Positions 17,055 through 26,534 are shown, counted from the stretch's first letter. The stretch is 38,297 nt of DNA from Streptomyces sp. UW30 (GCF_008042075.1 NZ_RDBN01000005.1:1326245-1364541); one strand, 5' to 3'. Notes: a model not told the origin generated them from the letters alone. Program-made: numbers and translations.

Positions 17055-18089
17055 CTACTCCTGCTTCTTCCTGCGCGTGCCGAACACGATCTCGTCCCAG
17101 CTCGGGACGGCGGCCCGGCGGCCCGGGCGGACGCCGTCCGCCTCGGCCTGGCGGTCGGTGGCGCCGATCAGGCGGTCGCGGTGGCTGCCGACGGAGCGGG
17201 GCATGAGGACGTCCGCGTAGGCGGAGCCGGCCGAGGCGGCGGGAGCGGGCGGCTCCTCCGCGGCCGGTTCGGCGGGAGGCTCCTCCACTTCCGGCTCCGC
17301 GGGCGGGCGCTCCGGGACCACCATGTCACCGCGGAAGCTCGGCACCGCCTCCAGCAGACTGGTCAGCGAGTCCCGCTCCTCCGTGACCTCCTCGGCCGGC
17401 TCGGAGGCCTGCGCGGGCAGGCTCGGCCGGTCGAGGGCGCGGTCCAGCGGGCGGTCGCGCGGCAGCCGTGCGATGCGCGGCACGAACGGGAAGCTGGGCT
17501 CGGGTGCGGCAAGGTCCTCGGACTCGCCGATCAGCGAGCGCGCCTCCTCGTCGACGGCCTGGACGAGCCGCCGGGGCGGGTCGTACGTCCAGCTCGCCGA
17601 GTGCGGTTCGCCCGCCACCCGGTAGACCAGCAGCACCTCCCACGTGCCGTCGTCACGACGCCACGAGTCCCACTGCGCCGTGTCCTTCTCGGCACCGCGC
17701 AGCAGCAGCCGCTCCGTGACGGCCTCGCCGAGCTGAGGACCCGCCGCGTTCTCACCGGGCCGGCGGACGGGAGTCTTCCGCGCCCGCTCGGCCATGAAGG
17801 CGCGCTCGGCGAGCACGGGGCCCTCGAAGCGCCGTACACGGTCGACGGGGATACCCGCGAGCTGGGCGACCTCTTCCGCGCTCGCACCGGCACGTATACG
17901 CGCCTGGATGTCACGGGGGCGGAGATGGCTCTCCACCTCGATCTCGATCTGGCCGAGGCGGGGCCGGTCGCCGCGCACGGCTGCGCGCAGCCGTTCGTCG
18001 ATGGGAAGGGTGTACTCCGTTGCGTCGGCAGCCTTGAGCACCAGCCGTGTGCCGTCATTCGAGACGGCCACGACACGCAGTTCGGGCAT
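17055..18089 (-). CDS. sepH: Cell division protein SepH
   Basis: A 344-aa actinobacterial division protein (formerly DUF3071) that binds FtsZ and promotes Z-ring assembly in hyphae. The conserved N-terminal region runs from MPELRVVAVSNDGTRLVLKA to about residue 100 and contains a helix-turn-helix-like segment (59-88: RPRDIQARIRAGASAEEVAQ onward) needed for FtsZ regulation in S. venezuelae. The middle (about 190-300) is Pro/Glu-rich and disordered; the C-terminus SWDEIVFGTRRKKQE is conserved. ATG at 18089 follows GGGAGGT. It is transcribed away from a 460-bp gap that should hold its promoter. Confidence 0.95.
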   Translation of the reverse strand: MPELRVVAVSNDGTRLVLKAADATEYTLPIDERLRAAVRGDRPRLGQIEIEVESHLRPRDIQARIRAGASAEEVAQLAGIPVDRVRRFEGPVLAERAFMAERARKTPVRRPGENAAGPQLGEAVTERLLLRGAEKDTAQWDSWRRDDGTWEVLLVYRVAGEPHSASWTYDPPRRLVQAVDEEARSLIGESEDLAAPEPSFPFVPRIARLPRDRPLDRALDRPSLPAQASEPAEEVTEERDSLTSLLEAVPSFRGDMVVPERPPAEPEVEEPPAEPAAEEPPAPAASAGSAYADVLMPRSVGSHRDRLIGATDRQAEADGVRPGRRAAVPSWDEIVFGTRRKKQE

Positions 18090-18550
18090 GGGGACCTCCC
18101 GGGTGGTGCCTGCCGACGTCACGTGCGTCGCTGCTTCCGCTAGTCGAGTGTGGCCTGCCCGGGTGCAGCCTGCCACAACCTTGCCGAGTTGCCCGGCGTG
18201 TCGGGCACGGGCCCTGGATCGCCGTTATGGCACGGTTACCTATCCGCAACGCTAAGTGACCAACTCCGTCACCCTGTGCAAGTATCCCCCTCCCGGTGGT
18301 CCTTGAAGGCCACGGATGCCCAGGCGGGAGACCGGACCCAGGGCTCGCCACAGTACTCCATTTGGGCCACGTGCGTGGATTGGCACGCCGCCCAACTTCT
18401 GGCAATGAGCGTGACTCGGCCGTGGGTTGGGCAGTTTTCGACCTTGAACGTGGCGTACTTCACGCAAATGTCAGAAACGGAACTAATGCTTTCGTCCGTG
18501 CGTGCCCCTGTCGCACAGTTGGCCGAGTGGGCGGATGCGTGGACCGGGCG
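18090..18550. other. Intergenic region upstream of sepH
   Basis: 460 bp, less GC-rich than its neighbours, with the sepH promoter expected on the minus strand. The clearest content is a possible 64-codon minus-strand ORF (listed separately). No tRNA, strong hairpin or clear sigma-70-type promoter was identified. Confidence 0.5.
18269..18463 (-). CDS. Possible small Cys-containing protein, 64 aa
   Basis: An unrecognised ORF on the sepH strand with a GTG start. The translation begins MKYATFKVENCPTHGRVTLI and has four cysteines, including CPTHG and a C-terminal CTG. Its composition is less Arg/Pro-rich than typical shadow frames in this GC range, and codon third positions look mostly G or C. 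No ribosome-binding site is obvious before the GTG. It could instead be a chance frame in the leader of sepH. No function is suggested. Confidence 0.25.
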   Translation of the reverse strand: MKYATFKVENCPTHGRVTLIARSWAACQSTHVAQMEYCGEPWVRSPAWASVAFKDHREGDTCTG

Positions 18551-19870
18551 CTACGCCCCCAACACCCGCCGCAGGTAGTCGTTCTGGAACAGCCGGTCGG
18601 GGTCGAGCCGGTCCCGCAGCGCGGTGAACTCCTCGAAGCGCGGGTAGACCCCGGCGAAGTACTCGGCGTCGCGCGTGTGCACCTTGCCCCAGTGCGGGCG
18701 CCCCTCGTGCGCCGTGAAGATGCTCTCGGCCGCGGTGAAGTACCGCTGGAACGGGGTGCCCTTGACCATGTGGACGGCGATGTACGCGCTGTCGCGCCCC
18801 GAGGCGGTGGACAGGGTGATGTCGTCGGCCGGGGCCGTGCGCACCTCGACCGGGAAGCTGACCCGCAGGCCGGACCGGTCGATCATGGCCTCCAGTTCGC
18901 GCAGGGTCTCGACCACTGCCTCGCGCGGGACGGCGTACTCCATCTCCACGAAGCGCACCCGGCGCGGTGATGTGAAGACCTTGTAGGGGATGTCCGTGTA
19001 AGTCCGCGCGGACAGCGCCTTGCTGGAGATCCGGGCGATCGTCGGGATCGTGCCGGGCGCCGCGCGGCCCACCCACTGGGCCACCTGGAAGACGCCGTTG
19101 GAGAGCAGTTCGTCCTCGATCCAGCCCGCGATCTGCCCCACCGGCTTTTCCGGGCCCGCGCTGCGGTTGTTGCGCTTGGTGTTGGTGCTGCCGGTGTGCG
19201 GGAACCAGTAGAACTCGAAGTGCTCGTTCTCGGTCCACAGTTCGTCGAACTCCGCCAGGACCCGAGTGAACGGCATCGGCTCCTCGCGCGCGGCCAGCAG
19301 GAAGATCGGCTCCACGGCGAAGGTGATCGCGGTGACGATGCCCAGGGCGCCGAGGCCGATACGGGCGGCGGCGAAGATCTCCGGGTTCTCCTTCTCGGAG
19401 CAGGTGAGCACCGAGCCGTCGGCGGTGACCAGTTCCAGGGCCTTGATCTGGGCGGCGATCGAGGCCGAGTCGCGGCCCGTGCCGTGCGTGCCGGTGCTGG
19501 TGGCGCCGGAGACCGTCTGCTCCATGATGTCGCCCATGTTCGCGAGCGACAGACCCTCGCGGGCCAGGGCCATGTTGAGCCGCTTCAGCGGGGTGCCGGC
19601 CTCGACCGTGACGGTCCCGGCCTCGCGGTCGATGTGGCGGATGCCCGTCAGCAGCTGAGGGCGGACGAGCACGCCGTCGGTGGCGGCTATGGACGTGAAG
19701 GAGTGTCCGCTGCCGGCCGCCTTCACCTTCAGGCCGTCCTCGGCGGCCCGGCGTATCGCCGCGGCCAGTTCCTGAACGGAGGCCGGAGTGACCTCCCGCG
19801 CGGGACGGGCGGTGACGTTGCCGCCCCAGTTACGCCACGTGCCGTTCTTCCCGCTCGCTGTGCTGCTCAA
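18551..19870 (-). CDS. FAD-linked D-arabinono-1,4-lactone oxidase family protein
   Basis: A 439-aa flavin oxidase of the VAO/ALO family, which oxidises sugar lactones or alditols with oxygen. The FAD domain opens with VKAAGSGHSFTSIAATDG, where His56 is in the position of the covalent 8-alpha-histidyl flavin link. The C-terminal ALO domain contains RPHWGKVH, a motif of arabinonolactone, gulonolactone and alditol oxidases. The likely start is TTG at 19870, with GGGAGG 6 nt upstream. It overlaps the end of the MFS gene by 41 nt, so the two form an operon. The true substrate is unknown; a sugar lactone or alditol imported by the upstream transporter is a reasonable guess. Confidence 0.9.
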   Translation of the reverse strand: MSSTASGKNGTWRNWGGNVTARPAREVTPASVQELAAAIRRAAEDGLKVKAAGSGHSFTSIAATDGVLVRPQLLTGIRHIDREAGTVTVEAGTPLKRLNMALAREGLSLANMGDIMEQTVSGATSTGTHGTGRDSASIAAQIKALELVTADGSVLTCSEKENPEIFAAARIGLGALGIVTAITFAVEPIFLLAAREEPMPFTRVLAEFDELWTENEHFEFYWFPHTGSTNTKRNNRSAGPEKPVGQIAGWIEDELLSNGVFQVAQWVGRAAPGTIPTIARISSKALSARTYTDIPYKVFTSPRRVRFVEMEYAVPREAVVETLRELEAMIDRSGLRVSFPVEVRTAPADDITLSTASGRDSAYIAVHMVKGTPFQRYFTAAESIFTAHEGRPHWGKVHTRDAEYFAGVYPRFEEFTALRDRLDPDRLFQNDYLRRVLGA

Positions 19871-21077
19871 CGGTGCCCTCCCGACGCGGAGCCGGCCTGC
19901 TGAGCCGGCGGTACCCCAGGAAACCGACCGCGACCGCGACGGCCCCGGACACCGCCGGAACCCCGTACCCGGCATCCGCACCGGCCGCGTCGATCACCCA
20001 GCCGGCCATGGAGGAGCCGAGCGCGACCCCGACCGCGAGCCCGGTGCTCACCCAGGTCATGCCCTCGGTCAGTTGCGCGCGTGGTACGTGCTCTTCGATC
20101 AGGGACATGGTGGTGATCATCGTGGGAGCGACGGCCATGCCCGAGACGAACAGCGCCACGGCCAGAAACGGCAAGTTTCCGACCAGTAGGAGGGGGATCA
20201 TACTCACGGCCATCGCGCATATGCCCAGCAGCCAACGACGTTCCGGCGCCCCCTTGAAGCGCATCAGCCCGAAGACGAGGCCCGCCGCGCAGGAACCCGC
20301 CGCGTACAGCGCGAGGACCACGCTCGCGGCGGCCTTGTGACCCTGCTCGTCCGCGAAGGCCACGGTGACCACGTCCACGGCGCCGAAGATCGCTCCGGTC
20401 GCCACGAACGTGGCCACCAGGACCTGGAGTCCGGGGGTGCGCAGGGCCGAGTCGCCCCCTTGCTTCTCGTGCTTCTCGCGCGGATGCGGCGCGGGCTCGG
20501 TGGAGCGCTGTGCGGTCAGCCAGAAGACACCGACCGCCAGGAAGCACCCGGCGAGCAGCGGCCCCGCCTCCGGGAACCACGCCGTGGACAGACCGATCGA
20601 GATGATCGGCCCGAAGATGAAGCACATCTCGTCGATCACGGACTCGAAGGAGTACGCGGTGTGCAGCTGGGGCGTCCCCCGGTACAGCGCGGCCCAGCGG
20701 GCGCGGATCATCGCCCCGACGCTGGGCACGCACCCGATGCCGACGCAGGCCACGAACAGCACCCAGTCCGGCCAGCCGTAGTGCGCCGCGAACAGCAGCA
20801 GGGCCCCCGCCACGAGCGAGATCAGCGTCGCCGGGCGCAGCACCCGCCGCTGCCCGTGCCGGTCGACCAGGCGCGAGACCTGAGGCCCCGCCACGGCCGC
20901 GGCCAGCGCGATGGTGGCGGACAGGGCGCCGGCCAGGCCGTACCGCCCGGTCAGCTGCGACACCATGGTGACCACGCCGATGCCCATCATCGACAGCGGC
21001 ATGCGGCCGAGGAAGCCCGCGGCGGAGAAGGCCTTGCTGCCTGGGGCGGCGAACAAGGCGCGGTAGGGGCTGGGCAC
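19830..21077 (-). CDS. MFS transporter, 12 predicted transmembrane helices
   Basis: A 415-aa major facilitator. Alternating hydrophobic segments fit 12 helices with a charged central loop (about residues 190-212, PAPHPREKHEKQGG). The loop SRLVDRHGQRRVLRP between helices 2 and 3 is the family signature A motif. The start is GTG at 21077, with GGAGA upstream. It is the first gene of a two-gene unit with the flavin oxidase and diverges from hemH. The substrate cannot be told from sequence. Confidence 0.9.
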   Translation of the reverse strand: MPSPYRALFAAPGSKAFSAAGFLGRMPLSMMGIGVVTMVSQLTGRYGLAGALSATIALAAAVAGPQVSRLVDRHGQRRVLRPATLISLVAGALLLFAAHYGWPDWVLFVACVGIGCVPSVGAMIRARWAALYRGTPQLHTAYSFESVIDEMCFIFGPIISIGLSTAWFPEAGPLLAGCFLAVGVFWLTAQRSTEPAPHPREKHEKQGGDSALRTPGLQVLVATFVATGAIFGAVDVVTVAFADEQGHKAAASVVLALYAAGSCAAGLVFGLMRFKGAPERRWLLGICAMAVSMIPLLLVGNLPFLAVALFVSGMAVAPTMITTMSLIEEHVPRAQLTEGMTWVSTGLAVGVALGSSMAGWVIDAAGADAGYGVPAVSGAVAVAVGFLGYRRLSRPAPRREGTVEQHSEREERHVA

Positions 21078-21166
21078 GGGGGTCTCCGGTCAGGCGGAAG
21101 AGGCGTGGACGGGTGGGGCGCGGAACCGCTTTCGTAAGGCGTGTCGACAGCCGGGACAGCTTACGA

Positions 21167-21182
21167 GTTAGGCGACCCTAAC
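21167..21182. promoter_or_regulatory. Palindrome between the MFS and ferrochelatase genes
   Basis: GTTAGG-CGAC-CCTAAC is a perfect 6+6 inverted repeat in the 186-bp divergent spacer. It shares the TTAGG/CCTAA half-sites of actinobacterial iron boxes (DmdR/IdeR) but with a shorter centre than the 19-bp consensus, so identity is uncertain. Confidence 0.4.
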
Positions 21183-21234
21183 GCACCTGTCCGGACGAAC
21201 GGGGAACCCGGGTGGACACCCCGCCGTTTCCCGG

Positions 21235-21254
21235 CTGTCAGTACCGGATGACAG
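21235..21254. promoter_or_regulatory. Inverted repeat just upstream of hemH
   Basis: CTGTCA (21235-21240) and TGACAG (21249-21254) flank an 8-nt spacer and end 9 nt before the hemH start. This could be an operator overlapping the promoter or a small hairpin at the initiation region. Confidence 0.35.
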
Positions 21255-21263
21255 GATCGATCC

Positions 21264-22391
21264 ATGCCAGACGCGCGCGATGCCCGCCCCTACGACGCCC
21301 TGCTCCTGCTCTCCTTCGGCGGCCCCGAGGGCCCGGACGACGTGATCCCGTTCCTGGAGAACGTCACCCGTGGGCGGGGCATCCCCACCGAGCGCCTCAA
21401 GGAAGTCGGCGAGCACTACTTCCTGTTCGGCGGTGTCAGCCCGATCAACGACCAGAACCGCGCCCTGCTGGACGCCCTGCGCAAGGACTTCGCCGAGCAC
21501 GGTCTGGATCTGCCGATCTACTGGGGCAACCGCAACTGGGCGCCGTACCTGACGGACACGCTGCGCGAGATGGTCGCCGACGGCCGCCGCCGCATCCTGG
21601 TCCTCGCCACCAGCGCCTACGCGTCCTACTCGGGCTGCCGCCAGTACCGCGAGAACCTCGCCGACTCGCTGGCCGCCCTCGACGCCGAGGGCCTGGAGCT
21701 GCCAAAGATCGACAAGCTGCGGCACTACTTCAACCACCCCGGCTTCCTGGAGCCGATGATCGACGGCGTGGTCGAGGCCCTCGCCGACCTCCCCGAGGAC
21801 GCCCGCGGTGGCGCCCACATCGCGTTCTCCACCCACTCGATCCCGACCGCGGCCGCCGACAGCTCGGGCCGAGCCGAGGACCACGGCGACGGCGGCGCGT
21901 ACGTCGAGCAGCACCTGGACGTCGCGCAGCTGATCGCCGACGCCGTCCGTGAGCGCACCGGCGTCGACCACCCCTGGCGGCTCGTCTACCAGTCCCGCTC
22001 CGGCGCCCCGCACATCCCCTGGCTGGAGCCCGACATCTGCGACCACCTGGAGGAGCGGCACGCGGCCGGCGTCCCCGCGATCGTGATCGCCCCCATCGGC
22101 TTCGTCTCCGACCACATGGAGGTCCTCTACGACCTCGACACGGAGGCCAAGGCCAAGGCGGAGGAACTGGGCCTGCCCATACGCCGTTCGGCCACCGTCG
22201 GGGACGACCCGCGCTTCGCCGCCGCCGTACGCGACCTCGTCCTGGAGCGTGCCGCCGTGGAGCGCGCGGAGGAGGTCACGCCCTGCGCCCTCGGCGCGCT
22301 CGGCGCGAGCCACAACCTCTGCCCGGTCGGCTGCTGCCCGTCCCGCGCGCCGAGGCCCGCCGCGGCCGGCGCCGACAGCCCCTACGCATGA
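21264..22391 (+). CDS. hemH: Coproporphyrin/protoporphyrin ferrochelatase
   Basis: A 375-aa enzyme inserting Fe2+ into the porphyrin in heme synthesis; in Actinobacteria the substrate is coproporphyrin III (CpfC). The catalytic His191 is in AFSTHSIP, and [14 protein letters not shown] carries a second conserved active-site Glu (E286). Cysteines C125 (SGCRQY) and C341, C353, C357, C358 in a C-terminal tail agree with the [2Fe-2S] cluster of actinobacterial ferrochelatases. CAGGAT ends 6 nt before the ATG and no strong Shine-Dalgarno is present. A palindrome with iron-box-like half-sites lies 80 bp upstream. The stop overlaps the region of the next start. Confidence 0.95.
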   Translation: MPDARDARPYDALLLLSFGGPEGPDDVIPFLENVTRGRGIPTERLKEVGEHYFLFGGVSPINDQNRALLDALRKDFAEHGLDLPIYWGNRNWAPYLTDTLREMVADGRRRILVLATSAYASYSGCRQYRENLADSLAALDAEGLELPKIDKLRHYFNHPGFLEPMIDGVVEALADLPEDARGGAHIAFSTHSIPTAAADSSGRAEDHGDGGAYVEQHLDVAQLIADAVRERTGVDHPWRLVYQSRSGAPHIPWLEPDICDHLEERHAAGVPAIVIAPIGFVSDHMEVLYDLDTEAKAKAEELGLPIRRSATVGDDPRFAAAVRDLVLERAAVERAEEVTPCALGALGASHNLCPVGCCPSRAPRPAAAGADSPYA

Positions 22392-22399
22392 GGAGCCAC

Positions 22400-23215
22400 G
22401 TGACCGACGCCCTGCACACGGACCTGCTCGCCCTGGCCCAGGAGGCGGCCCGTCGCGCCGGCGAACTCCTGCGCGACGGCCGCCCGGCCGACCTGGCGGT
22501 CGCGGCGACCAAGTCGAGCCCGATCGACGTGGTCACCGAGATGGACATCGCGGCCGAGAAGCTGATCACGACCCTGATCGCCGAGCAGCGCCCCGACGAC
22601 GGCTTCCTCGGCGAGGAGGGCGCCTCCGTCGAGGGCACGAGCGGCGTCCGCTGGGTGATCGACCCCCTCGACGGCACGGTCAACTACCTCTACGGACTGC
22701 CGACCTGGTCCGTCTCCATCGCCGCCGAACAGGACGGCGAGAGCGTGGTCGGCGTGGTGGCGGCCCCCATGCGGGGCGAGACGTACCACGCGGTCCGAGG
22801 CGAGGGCGCCTGGGCGACCGGCCCCTGGGACGGCGAACGCAGGCTGGCCTGCCGCCCCACGGCCCCCCTCGACCAGGCGCTGGTCTCGACCGGCTTCAAC
22901 TACGTCACCGAGGTCCGCACCCACCAGGCCGACGTGGCCCAGCGCCTGATCCCTCTGCTGCGAGACATCCGCCGCGGCGGCTCGGCCGCGATCGACCTGT
23001 GCGACCTCGCCGCGGGCCGCCTCGACGGCTACTACGAGCGGGGCCTCAACGCCTGGGACGTCGCAGCGGGCGACCTCATCGCCCGGGAAGCGGGCGCCCT
23101 GACCGGTGGCCGCCCGGGAGAACGCCCGTCCCGTGACCTGACAGTGGCGGCGACACCGGGCGTCTTCGAGCCCCTCCAGCAGCTCCTGGAGAACCTCGGC
23201 GCCTGGCACGACTGA
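22400..23215 (+). CDS. Inositol monophosphatase family protein
   Basis: A 271-aa Mg-dependent, Li-sensitive-type phosphatase. Metal and catalytic motifs are all present: GEEG (71-74), IDPLDGT (87-93) and AWDVAAGD near the C-terminus. The family hydrolyses inositol-1-phosphate, histidinol phosphate, PAP or fructose-1,6-bisphosphate; which one cannot be told here. The GTG at 22400 is preferred because AGGAG sits 4 nt upstream; an ATG at 22388 that overlaps the hemH stop (ATGA) is the alternative and would add four residues. Either way it is coupled to hemH. Confidence 0.9.
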   Translation: MTDALHTDLLALAQEAARRAGELLRDGRPADLAVAATKSSPIDVVTEMDIAAEKLITTLIAEQRPDDGFLGEEGASVEGTSGVRWVIDPLDGTVNYLYGLPTWSVSIAAEQDGESVVGVVAAPMRGETYHAVRGEGAWATGPWDGERRLACRPTAPLDQALVSTGFNYVTEVRTHQADVAQRLIPLLRDIRRGGSAAIDLCDLAAGRLDGYYERGLNAWDVAAGDLIAREAGALTGGRPGERPSRDLTVAATPGVFEPLQQLLENLGAWHD

Positions 23216-23249
23216 CCCCGGCACGACTAACCCCGGCACGACTGACAGC
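23205..23249. repeat. 15-nt triplicate across the stop codon
   Basis: Three head-to-tail copies of GGCACGACTGACCCC (second copy ACTAA, third ending ACAGC). The first contains the stop codon of the phosphatase gene. Confidence 0.7.
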
Positions 23250-23261
23250 GACGACAAGCAC

Positions 23262-23308
23262 AAAAAGGCGGGGCCCCGGTGCTGGATTCACCGGGACCCC
23301 GCCGTAGT
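23262..23308. terminator. Strong bidirectional terminator
   Basis: A 15-bp stem, GGCGGGGCCCCGGTG (23267-23281) with CACCGGGACCCCGCC (23289-23303) and one mismatch. It is preceded by AAAAA, which becomes a U tract for the minus-strand gene. It separates the hemH unit from the convergent 57-aa gene. Confidence 0.9.
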
Positions 23309-23322
23309 ACTGAAAAGGTCGA

Positions 23323-23496
23323 TCAGACGCCGGACAAGCCGACTTCCACACCATGCTCGGCGGCGAGGCGGCGCAGGTCGTCGAGCTCGCCCTGCTCCAC
23401 CTCGACGAGGAAGTCGTCGCCCTCATTACGAGCCCGCGTCAGGTCGGACTCGGTCGTCTTTATGCGCTGCAGAAGTCCTGCGGTGAAAGCGTCCAT
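23323..23496 (-). CDS. Small conserved protein, 57 aa
   Basis: A short acidic protein beginning MDAFTAGLLQRIKTTESDLT and continuing with a heptad-like helical stretch to EVGLSGV. The ATG at 23496 follows GAGGGGG. The charge pattern and helix propensity suggest a small soluble coiled-coil protein. I do not recognise a function. It is closed by the strong terminator at 23267 and is transcribed divergently from cutR across about 415 bp. Confidence 0.75.
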   Translation of the reverse strand: MDAFTAGLLQRIKTTESDLTRARNEGDDFLVEVEQGELDDLRRLAAEHGVEVGLSGV

Positions 23497-23911
23497 GCTG
23501 CGCCCCCTCGTCCTGGGTCGTGGGTCGGTGGCACGGGGGTGTGCCATTCGGAAGGGGCGATCACGTCTCCGGTAGGTGCCCAGCGCTGCCCATGCCGGGC
23601 GGCGACGGTGCCGGACACCCACACCCGCTCTGCGGAAAGCGGATCGCTTCGTACCGCATGGTGCAGCGGCACAAGCAGAGCGTGATCGCGGGGTGTACAT
23701 GCCGTCCTCCCCGCGGTCCCTCCCACGGAAACCTCAACCGGAAGAGAAAATCTCGCATTCCCGGGCCTCACACCTGCCCTGCAGGGGCCCCTCACCCGTC
23801 TTACCGCCGACTTATGGCCGAAAAGGGCAGGATGGAGGCCAGGACAGCCGACAAACCCCTGCCCGCGTGCCTATGAGCGCTACGCGGGTGGACACAGGAA
23901 GGACAAGCGAC
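23497..23911. other. Intergenic region between the 57-aa gene and cutR
   Basis: 415 bp of divergent spacer with several overlapping open frames but none with family-like sequence. Promoters for both directions are expected; none could be picked with confidence. AAGCGGATCGCTT (23637-23649) is a short palindrome of unknown meaning. Confidence 0.5.
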
Positions 23912-24565
23912 GTGCGCGTACTCGTCGTCGAGGACGAGCAGCTGCTCGCCGATGCGGTGGCCACCGGACTGCGCCGGGAGGCCATGGCCGTCGACGTCGT
24001 GTACGACGGTGCGGCCGCCCTGGAGCGCATCGGCGTCAACGACTACGACGTGGTCGTCCTCGACCGCGACCTCCCCCTGGTGCACGGCGACGACGTCTGC
24101 CGCAAGATCGTCGAACTGGGCATGCCCACCCGAGTGCTGATGCTCACGGCCTCCGGCGACGTCAGCGACCGGGTCGAGGGACTGGAGATCGGTGCCGACG
24201 ACTATCTCCCCAAGCCCTTCGCCTTCAGCGAGCTGACGGCACGCGTGCGTGCCCTCGGCCGCCGTACGAGCGTCCCGCTGCCGCCCGTCCTGGAGCGCGC
24301 CGGCATCAAGCTGGACCCCAACCGCCGCGAGGTCTTCCGGGACGGCAAGGAGGTGCAGCTCGCGCCGAAGGAGTTCGCGGTGCTTGAGGTGCTGATGCGC
24401 AGCGAGGGCGCGGTCGTCTCCGCCGAGCAGCTCCTGGAGAAGGCCTGGGACGAGAACACGGACCCGTTCACGAACGTGGTGCGGGTGACCGTCATGACGC
24501 TGCGCCGCAAGCTGGGCGAGCCGCCGGTCATCGTGACCGTCCCCGGTTCCGGCTACCGGATCTGA
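23912..24565 (+). CDS. cutR: Two-component response regulator CutR
   Basis: A 217-aa OmpR-class regulator, the same length as CutR of S. lividans/S. coelicolor as I recall. The receiver domain has acidic residues E7, D8 and E9, phospho-acceptor D51 (VVLDRDLP), and K101 in DDYLPKPF; the C-terminal winged helix ends VTVPGSGYRI. GTG at 23912 is chosen with GGAAGGA 8 nt upstream; an in-frame ATG at 23873 has no supporting similarity. CutRS was first tied to copper and antibiotic phenotypes and more recently to secretion-stress control. CutS follows after 6 nt. Confidence 0.93.
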   Translation: MRVLVVEDEQLLADAVATGLRREAMAVDVVYDGAAALERIGVNDYDVVVLDRDLPLVHGDDVCRKIVELGMPTRVLMLTASGDVSDRVEGLEIGADDYLPKPFAFSELTARVRALGRRTSVPLPPVLERAGIKLDPNRREVFRDGKEVQLAPKEFAVLEVLMRSEGAVVSAEQLLEKAWDENTDPFTNVVRVTVMTLRRKLGEPPVIVTVPGSGYRI

Positions 24566-24571
24566 CGCGCC

Positions 24572-25819
<1,248 letters not shown>

Positions 25820-25903
25820 GACCATGTGCGCCGACACACGCCGCAGCATGAGGGATGTTCGCTTTGCGCGGAATTTTCTGGGCACTCGGCGAGCGGTCTC
25901 GTG

Positions 25904-25917
25904 TGTGATCGATCACA
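25904..25917. promoter_or_regulatory. Perfect palindrome TGTGATCGATCACA
   Basis: A 14-bp perfect palindrome with TGTGA and TCACA half-sites like those of CRP/FNR-family regulators but with a 4-nt rather than 6-nt centre. Two more TGATCA-containing arms lie within 90 bp. Confidence 0.4.
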
Positions 25918-26027
25918 AGGGCGATTTTCTGGCCATCTACTCTCCGTGATCATGTGCCCAGTCGGAAAGCCGGGAAAATCCGGGTTTTCGGGGGTCTTGA
26001 TCACGGGAAGTACACGGTGAGACGCCT

Positions 26028-26057
26028 TTGAACTGCGGCATTAGGACCGTGTACGGT
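26028..26057 (+). promoter_or_regulatory. Sigma-70-type promoter candidate for the DUF4193 gene
   Basis: TTGAAC (26028-26033) and TACGGT (26052-26057) are separated by 18 nt, a good match to Streptomyces HrdB promoters. The -10 lies inside the inverted repeat GGACCGT/ACGGTCC, so a repressor could sit on it. The start codon is about 165 nt downstream, implying a long 5' leader. Confidence 0.5.
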
Positions 26058-26224
26058 CCGCTTCGCCATCCAAGCCGATCACTCTTGAGGAGTTCGGTTG
26101 GGTGTCGATTGAGTAACAGACCTTGATGTGAGGCAAAATCTCCGCCTCGGGTCGGGCACAAGTCCGGCCTCTCACGCGTTACGTGCGCTGGAGACACCGC
26201 AGACACCCAGAGGGGGAGAGCGAC

Positions 26225-26521
26225 ATGGCAACGGATTACGACACCCCACGCAAGACCGACGACGACGTCGACTCGGACAGCCTTGAAGAGCTGAAGGCCA
26301 GGCGGAACGACAAGTCGACTTCCGCAGTGGACGTCGACGAGTTCGAGGCTGCCGAAGGCCTGGAGCTGCCCGGCGCGGACCTCTCGAATGAGGAGCTGGC
26401 CGTCCGGGTGCTGCCCAAGCAGCAGGACGAGTTCACCTGCATGAGCTGCTTCCTGGTGCACCACCGCAGCCAGCTGGCCCGGGAAAAGAACGGTCAGCCG
26501 ATCTGCCGCGACTGCGACTGA
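26225..26521 (+). CDS. DUF4193 family protein, small zinc-ribbon-like
   Basis: A 98-aa acidic actinobacterial protein. The N-terminal half is charged and probably disordered (DDDVDSDSLEELKARRNDKS). The C-terminal part carries two CxxC pairs, CMSC and CRDC, separated by about 20 residues and FLVHHRSQLA, consistent with one zinc-binding site. This family is conserved across Actinobacteria, function unknown; it might be a transcription- or ribosome-associated zinc ribbon, but that is inference. ATG at 26225 follows GGGGGAGAG. Confidence 0.9.
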   Translation: MATDYDTPRKTDDDVDSDSLEELKARRNDKSTSAVDVDEFEAAEGLELPGADLSNEELAVRVLPKQQDEFTCMSCFLVHHRSQLAREKNGQPICRDCD

Positions 26522-26534
26522 GGTCGGGTCGGGC

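Larger units (their letters stand above)
25820..26224. other. Intergenic region upstream of the DUF4193 gene
   Basis: 405 bp without a gene. AT-richer than its surroundings and full of symmetric elements: TGTGATCGATCACA at 25904-25917, CCGTGATCA at 25944-25952 mirrored by TGATCACGG at 25998-26006, and GGACCGT-GT-ACGGTCC at 26044-26059. A promoter candidate is listed separately. Confidence 0.7.

Noticed and set aside
18496..18560. tRNA-like string GTTGGCCGAGTGGGCGGATG
   Set aside because: No T-arm (GTTCGANNC) or acceptor pairing, and it runs into the end of the flavin oxidase gene.
25904..25917. Canonical CRP site
   Set aside because: Half-sites fit but the centre is 4 nt, not 6; kept only as an unassigned palindrome.
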